Below, piece by piece: positions 58,774 through 64,000 of a stretch of 64,000 nt of DNA. How positions within the stretch are numbered: the stretch's first letter is position 1; the number at the start of each line of letters is the position of its first letter. This DNA is from Lutjanus erythropterus (taxonomy: Eukaryota > Chordata > Actinopteri > Lutjaniformes > Lutjanidae). Position numbers and translations under genes: made by a program. The DNA lies in contig CM034595.1 of the NCBI GenBank assembly GCA_020091685.1, forward strand, positions 18,523,564 to 18,587,563, written 5' to 3'. The notes below the pieces were generated by a model. It searched no databases and was not told the origin of the DNA. It was given only the letters and a program-made list of their open reading frames with translations.

Positions 58774-58889
58774 CCCCCTGGAGCAGTGTACATATAGGCG
58801 ACATGTTGGCACTGATGAGGGCAGACAGCTCACCCCTTACACATAGACAGGCCCAGACAGGATGGCATGGTGCCAGCAGCAGCTACGAG

Positions 58890-58891
<2 letters not shown>

Positions 58892-58928
<37 letters not shown>

Positions 58929-58948
58929 TGTGTGTGCATGTGTGTGTC
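58892..58948. repeat. (TG)n microsatellite
   Basis: TG tract with a few variant units near its end. Confidence 0.95.
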
Positions 58949-59214
58949 AGCTCTGCCTGCCTCAAGTGTCCTGCTGGGAGTTAGGCTCCATGTTATAAAC
59001 AAACAGGCAAGAGCAAATAGGAGATAGGAGAAATGGAAAGAGAGTGGGATAGAGACAGAAGTGAGTGCACTCAGTAGAAAGTAGATCTCCACCAGGCAAC
59101 CTGAAAAGGATATCTGTATGTCACCCGTTTGTAATCACTGACAGATTACAATTACATTTATTTGATCATTTACTTACGTATATGTAGTTACATATAAGCA
59201 GTTACTCTCCAGTG
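58949..59214. other. Unique non-coding sequence
   Basis: Nothing recognised. Confidence 0.55.
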
Positions 59215-59465
59215 CTGATTGTGTCCTACTGGACATTTGTGTGAAATGTTGTTACAATTAGCACATGAGTTATTGAGTTGTGGCCAAAACTCTCTTTTGT
59301 GAAGTCACAGTGACCTTTGCAAACCAAAATCTAAGGAGTTCATCTTCGAGTCCAAATGGTCACTTGTACCAAGTTTGAAAAGATTCCATCAAGGTGTTCT
59401 TGAGATGTTGCATTCACAAGAATGGGATGGCCCAAAAACATGCTGCTTCTGGTAACAGCTATTAA
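59215..59465 (+). mobile_element. Copy of an abundant fish dispersed repeat
   Basis: GAGTTATTGAGTTGTGGCCA, GTCACAGTGACCTTTG, AGTTCATCTTCGAGTCCAAA, CATCAAGGTGTTCTTGAGAT and TTCACAAGAATGGGATGG follow in the order typical of a very common teleost repeat. The copy is diverged and has no coding capacity. The parental class is uncertain. Confidence 0.75.
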
Positions 59466-60915
59466 AAGAAAGTTTTTCAAGGCTTTTCAAAAGATTGTAA
59501 ATCACAGAGGTTTTACAGCCCAAAGTCATAAATGTGCACAAAAAATTAAGCTGATCGGTCCAGTAGTGTGCAAGATTAAGTGCAGACAAGCTTCACGTCT
59601 GTTTGCCACTCACACACACACACACAAGCAATAAAAAAGTGAGAAATGAATATCCTCTGGTTATATCTGGTTTCTGTCTATCTTTCAATCAATCTATCTG
59701 TCTCTCTTTCAACTGTTTCTTTTTTATAACACAAAGGACAGATGAGAGATAAAGGATGAACCTTTTGATGTGACTTGTTGTCAGTTCAAGTCACAAGTCA
59801 AGCACCTTCTCTCAGCCATATGCTTTATGGATGAGAAAAGGTCTCTTGTGTATGTATGTGTGTGTGTGGCAGTCTCCCATATCCCACACCTCTGTAGGTG
59901 TAAATGAGACTCAGGCAGCAGGCAGAGGCCTACTTCTAACTAAGAGACAGTACGAAAGAGCAAACGAGGTAGAAGACTGACATTCTGTCTCCTTAAAGCT
60001 CTTTTCTCTCACATACACACCTCAAACAGAACAACACACACACCTACGTACTGTATGTGAACCACACAGACCCCCTGTTGTTCACAGCACTAGCTAGTTA
60101 TGCTAATGTCTCCCCACACTAAGACTGTCAAGGCGTGGAACAGGATTAGCATAAAGTTGATTTCAAAGCATGTACACACACACGTACACGCACAGACACA
60201 GGCATCTAGGCTATTTAAAATAATCACTCCCAAGACTGAGTATGAGTAATCAGCGTAGGGTGTCAGGCGTTAAAAGAAAAGAACATATATATGATGTGGA
60301 TGTAAAAGCACTGTCTGCAATCATGACATTATGAGCCTAACTTAATCTGCATAACAGCAATCTTTAAGTAATTTGCAATTTTCCTGAAATAGGGCTCTGA
60401 AGCTGGAAGTGATAAAAAAAAACAAAAAAACATGTACAGTAAACCAATAATATTGGATTAGGACAAAAACTTGTACACTGCACCTGAAGGTCACACAGGC
60501 AAAAGTTAATCACAAAATCAGTAGCAGGTAACCAGATTTTGAATGAAATCTTATTCTCCAAAGAAATCATCTCTGGATAGAGAAGCTTTACTAAAAGTAA
60601 AGCTCTATGGATTTGTAGAGCTTTACTTTTTATGCAGCATATGATTGTTTTGGTCATCATAAAACATCCAATCATAGTATCACTAGAATCACAATGATGA
60701 AGTCAGACTATAAATGTACGTGCATGTAAGGCATTTTGAGTTTGATACTGAAATACAACATGAATTTGATGAATCTTGCTTAATGTATTGTTTGTTAAAA
60801 TCTAATGCTGCTTTAACATATATTTGATTTATTATAGCAAATGTTGATTGTTGGACATTGTATCAGAACCACATAAGTTAATTTCCTAAATTCATATCCA
60901 AAAGCAGCTACTTCA
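59466..60915. other. AT-rich unique non-coding sequence
   Basis: Small CA tract at 59610-59626. No exon or RNA is recognised. Confidence 0.55.
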
Positions 60916-61021
60916 TTAAAGGTCCAGAGTGTAAGATTTACAGGAGTTTACTGGCAGAATATAGCAGTACGGAATATAATATTTGTTTTTTATATATATG
61001 TATGGGCTTTTGTGCCTTTAA
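60916..61021 (+). mobile_element. Left-end fragment or small deletion copy of the TTAA MITE
   Basis: TTAAAGGTCCAGAGTGTAAG and GGAATATAATATTT match the left end of 57188-57514. A possible right end, GTGCCTTTAA, lies at 61012-61021, which would make a 106-bp internally deleted copy. Confidence 0.55.
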
Positions 61022-61671
61022 TTGGCATAGAACAGCTAAAACACACACTGCCCTCAACATAAAAAACTTCAAATTTGTTAAAATGTCAGTAAGGATTCCC
61101 TCAGCCTTCCATGTTGTCAACTTTAACACTGTTTGTGCAGTGCACTATGAAGGGCCACAAGTTTAATTTCCCCATGAAGAACAGTTATTTTACCTCAGTG
61201 AAAATCTACATTGTGCCACATCTCATTAAAACCTCAACACAAAAGTCTGCGGTGGAGAATGATGAATCGCACATTATGTTAAAAGCTGGAAGAAATGTCA
61301 TTACAGCTTCTCCTATACCTAAATCACAAGTCCATTAATTATATCCCTTCTCATACATGTGTGTGTATACACAAAGTACAACCAGACCCACATCAACAGA
61401 AGTGTGCGCACATGCACATGGTCACACTCACACACACACACGCAAAGCGGCCACACTGCGGGGCTATCAGCTCCAGCACACCATCAGATGTTTCACTTTT
61501 TTTTTTCTCTCCCTCTGTTTTCACGTTCCCAGCATCGACGGGAAACGACAGATGGATGGAGAGGAGGGGAGAGCAGGAGATGGAGAAGAGGAGGGGGGGG
61601 TGTTTTCTTCTTTCTGTTTTTTTTTTTTTTCTATTTCTTTTTTGAATCTAAACTAAATCTAAATTCTGTGC
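61022..61671. other. Unique sequence with simple tracts
   Basis: CA-rich words near 61427-61442, a purine-rich stretch 61549-61600 ending in G8 (61593-61600), and a T14 run at 61617-61630. No exon is recognised. Confidence 0.55.
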
Positions 61672-62030
61672 TGCCATATGCTGACCTGCAGAGGAATGTG
61701 CCATATGCTCAGAATTTATCAAGCAATACCGGAGGCAAACATTGAATGAGACTAAATATTAAGTAAATTCAGAGAGCACTGCCAGAGACCTTCGTGCTAT
61801 ATAGCACTGCTGGTGAGCGTGGCTGTGGAGCTGTGAAATACAGTTTTGTAAAGTGCTGCAGCAGGCAGAAGTGGATTAATGGGTGAGATTAAACTTTGAA
61901 TACAGCCTTGTACATAACTGTCAAGGTGAATACCAGAAATATAAAAGAGCAAGGCCTTTAGATGCACCAAATAAATGACTAGATGCTTTCAGTGGCTCCA
62001 ACAGAGAGATGTTAATGGACAGCAGCCATG
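61672..62030. promoter_or_regulatory. Candidate conserved element with duplicated CATATG E-box
   Basis: The 11-mer TGCCATATGCT occurs at 61672-61682 and again at 61699-61709. CCATATG is the preferred E-box of neuronal bHLH factors (NEUROG/NEUROD/OLIG group). The rest of the block is repeat-free and balanced in composition. Function is inference. Confidence 0.35.
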
Positions 62031-63471
62031 TTTTCTACCTTCATACCCAGGTTTGTTTTTTGTTGTCTTGTTTGTTTGTTTGTTTGTTTGTTTTTTGCTC
62101 TCACATTTGTGTCAACTTCCTTGGGGAGACCGGGGAGTGTTTTAACATCAGGTTTGTTGTAACACTGTCAGCTTTACCATCAGAAAAGTAGTGTTGTATT
62201 ACTCCATTTCCTTTTTTGAGCTCACAAGTCTCTGTGAGCAGTACTTTGGATTTTACAACCAAAAAACAGGTTTTCATGTTTAAAAAGAAGTATGTATTTT
62301 TTTAATCAAAATTACAGTTTCATTCATTCATTGCATTTTAGGTAGAGTGGTTTGACTTACATAAGCTAAAGTACCCATTTCTCTCATTTATTTAATTGCT
62401 ACCTTTAAGCCCACATGGCTACTTAGGGTGGGAATGGTTGTAACAGTTCATTAAAAGGATATCTAGTCTCAGTAAGGTAAAACTCACCCCAGTAGCGGGG
62501 TAGGTTGTAACAACAGAACTCTTTGGATTTGACATTAACCACAAATCTGTCACTGTGTTCTAGACATCCAAGCGAGTTTTATTTGTAGTAGACAAATGTG
62601 GGCATCGTCTCTCAAAGTTTGAGACATCTAGCACAAATAATTGAGCTACTGATTCAAACAAAAAGCGTTACTGTCATCTTTGATCTCCCCGATCCTTTTC
62701 TTGCCTTTTTCACTTTCAGGCCTGTATGCAAACTGGGGTATTGTTTAGCTCTAAAGCACACAAGTGTTATTCAGTTCAGTGTTAGTAAAGTTCACTGCAC
62801 AAGTAATTGATATAAAAGGTAACAACTCAGAACACTACATTAAAAATCCAAGATGAAAGACCATCCCAATTCTGTTTTCATCAGAAATCAAACGTATGTT
62901 TTACTTAAAATAGGCCAGCTGTCTGAAACATTATACTGAACAAGATTAAAGTGCTATTTTACACTTAACTGCTCATAGCCTACAATTTCTTCCTTCATAG
63001 TAATTCACTTTATTGCTGTATCATCAATAAAGAGATATTAAACTCACCTCAAGCACTGAAGGGACACTGGATTTGCATATACAATATTAATATAATCTGA
63101 AAACCACAAGTGTATATTTAGGAACTTCAAGAAATAAAATGGTCATTGAAATAGATTTTGTTCCAATATTACTAATTCTTTTGAGCCATCTCTGACTTCT
63201 CTCTGTTGCCCAGGCCTGAAGCCAAACACTGCACCAAGAAAAACATTTTAAATAGACCCTCATATATTCAATGATATGTGCCTCCTTCAAACAAATATAA
63301 ATGCAAGAGTTTTCAAAGCTGTTTCCACATTTGTGGAAATGCAGAAATGGTATGAAATGCATATACTTTGAAAAAATGTGAGGAGGTTTTTCAAATCAAC
63401 TGGAGTGAGTAGGGGCCCCAAAGGCCTCGCCTTGATCGAGGATGGAGGTATATGCAGAGAACTGGCATTCT
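62031..63471. other. Mostly AT-rich unique sequence
   Basis: (TTTG)5 lies at 62069-62091. GTTGTAAC words recur at about 62157, 62438 and 62505. A perfect octamer ATTTGCAT is at 63071-63078. No exon is recognised. Confidence 0.5.
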
Positions 63472-63474
63472 GGT

Positions 63475-63507
<33 letters not shown>

Positions 63508-63620
63508 GAGTGATATGGGGGGTTCTTCCCACAGATGTGATGGGGGATCATTTGTGTGCATGGGGTGAAAGAGCACCCCCCCCACCCCCACCAAACCCAC
63601 ACACACACACACACAAACAC
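63472..63620. repeat. TC/CA tracts and a C-rich run
   Basis: TC then AC at about 63472-63507, a C8-A-C5 run at 63576-63589, and AC at about 63598-63616. The C-rich run could form a G-quadruplex on the reverse strand. Confidence 0.85.
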
Positions 63621-64000
63621 ACTGCCTGTCTGCCACGGGTGTCAGTACATCTAAAAGGTCTCAACATAAATGGGATTAATGCAGTCTCTCTCCCATCGGC
63701 AATCATTAAGCATTCTGTTTAAAGCGCAAACACACTCAAAATAAACGCACTTCCACTCTCCCCTGCTGCAGTAAATTATTCAAAGAAGAAAAAAATTAAA
63801 GGAAAGAGAAAAAGAGAGAGAAACTGAGATGGGGGGATACAAGTGACTCCTCTAAGGGGGGAGGAGGTGCATCGGATAGGAGAGACAGATAAATAAGAAC
63901 GCAAGGGGAAGACGGAGAACATGAAAGAATTGTTTTAAGGCTGAGAATCCTAAAATGCAAGCGGCTTTGTCACTCAGGAGTGATGCCCGCTTTCTCTCGC
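63621..64000. other. Unique sequence to the window edge
   Basis: Purine-rich from about 63785 to 63920. No exon is recognised. Confidence 0.55.

Noticed and set aside
1-64000. tRNA, rRNA or bacterial operon content
   Set aside because: No cloverleaf with A and B boxes, no rRNA-like block and no closely packed genes with ribosome binding sites were seen.

Overview
This window looks like non-coding DNA from a ray-finned (probably percomorph) fish. The pointers are AT-rich composition, very many long (CA/TG)n tracts, no operon-like gene packing, and copies of several short repeats that I recognise as common in teleost genomes. These include a TTAA-flanked MITE with GGYCCAGTGTGTAAGATTT ends, hAT MITEs with CAGTGGTT ends, a LINE 3' tail ending in TTAAATAAAA, and other dispersed families. 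Recognition of repeat families is from memory, not from a search. No complete protein-coding gene, tRNA, rRNA, CRISPR array or viral gene could be supported. Nearly all long open frames come from dinucleotide tracts or from tandem repeats whose period is a multiple of three.

Layout. 0-5 kb: unique sequence with a cluster of TGACAG sites near 0.75 kb, CT and TG microsatellites, and a short hairpin. 5-5.9 kb: a 19-21 bp minisatellite. 6-12.3 kb: unique sequence with large opposed CA/TG tracts and a GATTCT hexamer array. 13.2-14.2 kb: a frameshifted, coiled-coil-like coding remnant. 14.8-15.1 kb: a dispersed repeat. 17.5-18.8 kb: a compound CA tract, then a denser block that could be a 5' exon or promoter, then purine-rich and pyrimidine-rich blocks. 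20-21.1 kb: old dispersed repeats. 23.5 kb: a 69-bp exon-like segment. 24.7-25.0 kb: a cluster of ATCAAT sites. 29.9-30.2 kb: a CG-richer block with a broken reading frame. 32.4-32.7 kb: a CpG-dense segment with good splice signals on both sides. 33.0-33.3 kb: a 42-bp minisatellite. 34.9-35.2 kb: a hAT MITE inserted in a CTCF-like site.

The second half holds a nested pair of MITEs at 46.7-47.4 kb, a possible decayed hAT transposon at 48.7-50.1 kb, an older repeat with an internal duplication at 51.3-52.0 kb, and several repeat-poor, motif-dense blocks (42.7, 52.5, 52.9, 53.4, 61.7-62.0 kb) that look like candidate conserved non-coding elements. A LINE tail (56.4-56.6 kb), another copy of the TTAA MITE (57.2-57.5 kb), a triple TG/CA/TG cluster (58.5-58.9 kb) and a dispersed repeat (59.2-59.5 kb) follow.

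Overall the window reads as an intergenic or long-intron region near a developmental gene. That reading is inference. I see no evidence for a new molecular system. The items most worth checking are three candidate exons, the broken coding remnant at 13.2-14.2 kb, and the nested transposon insertions.
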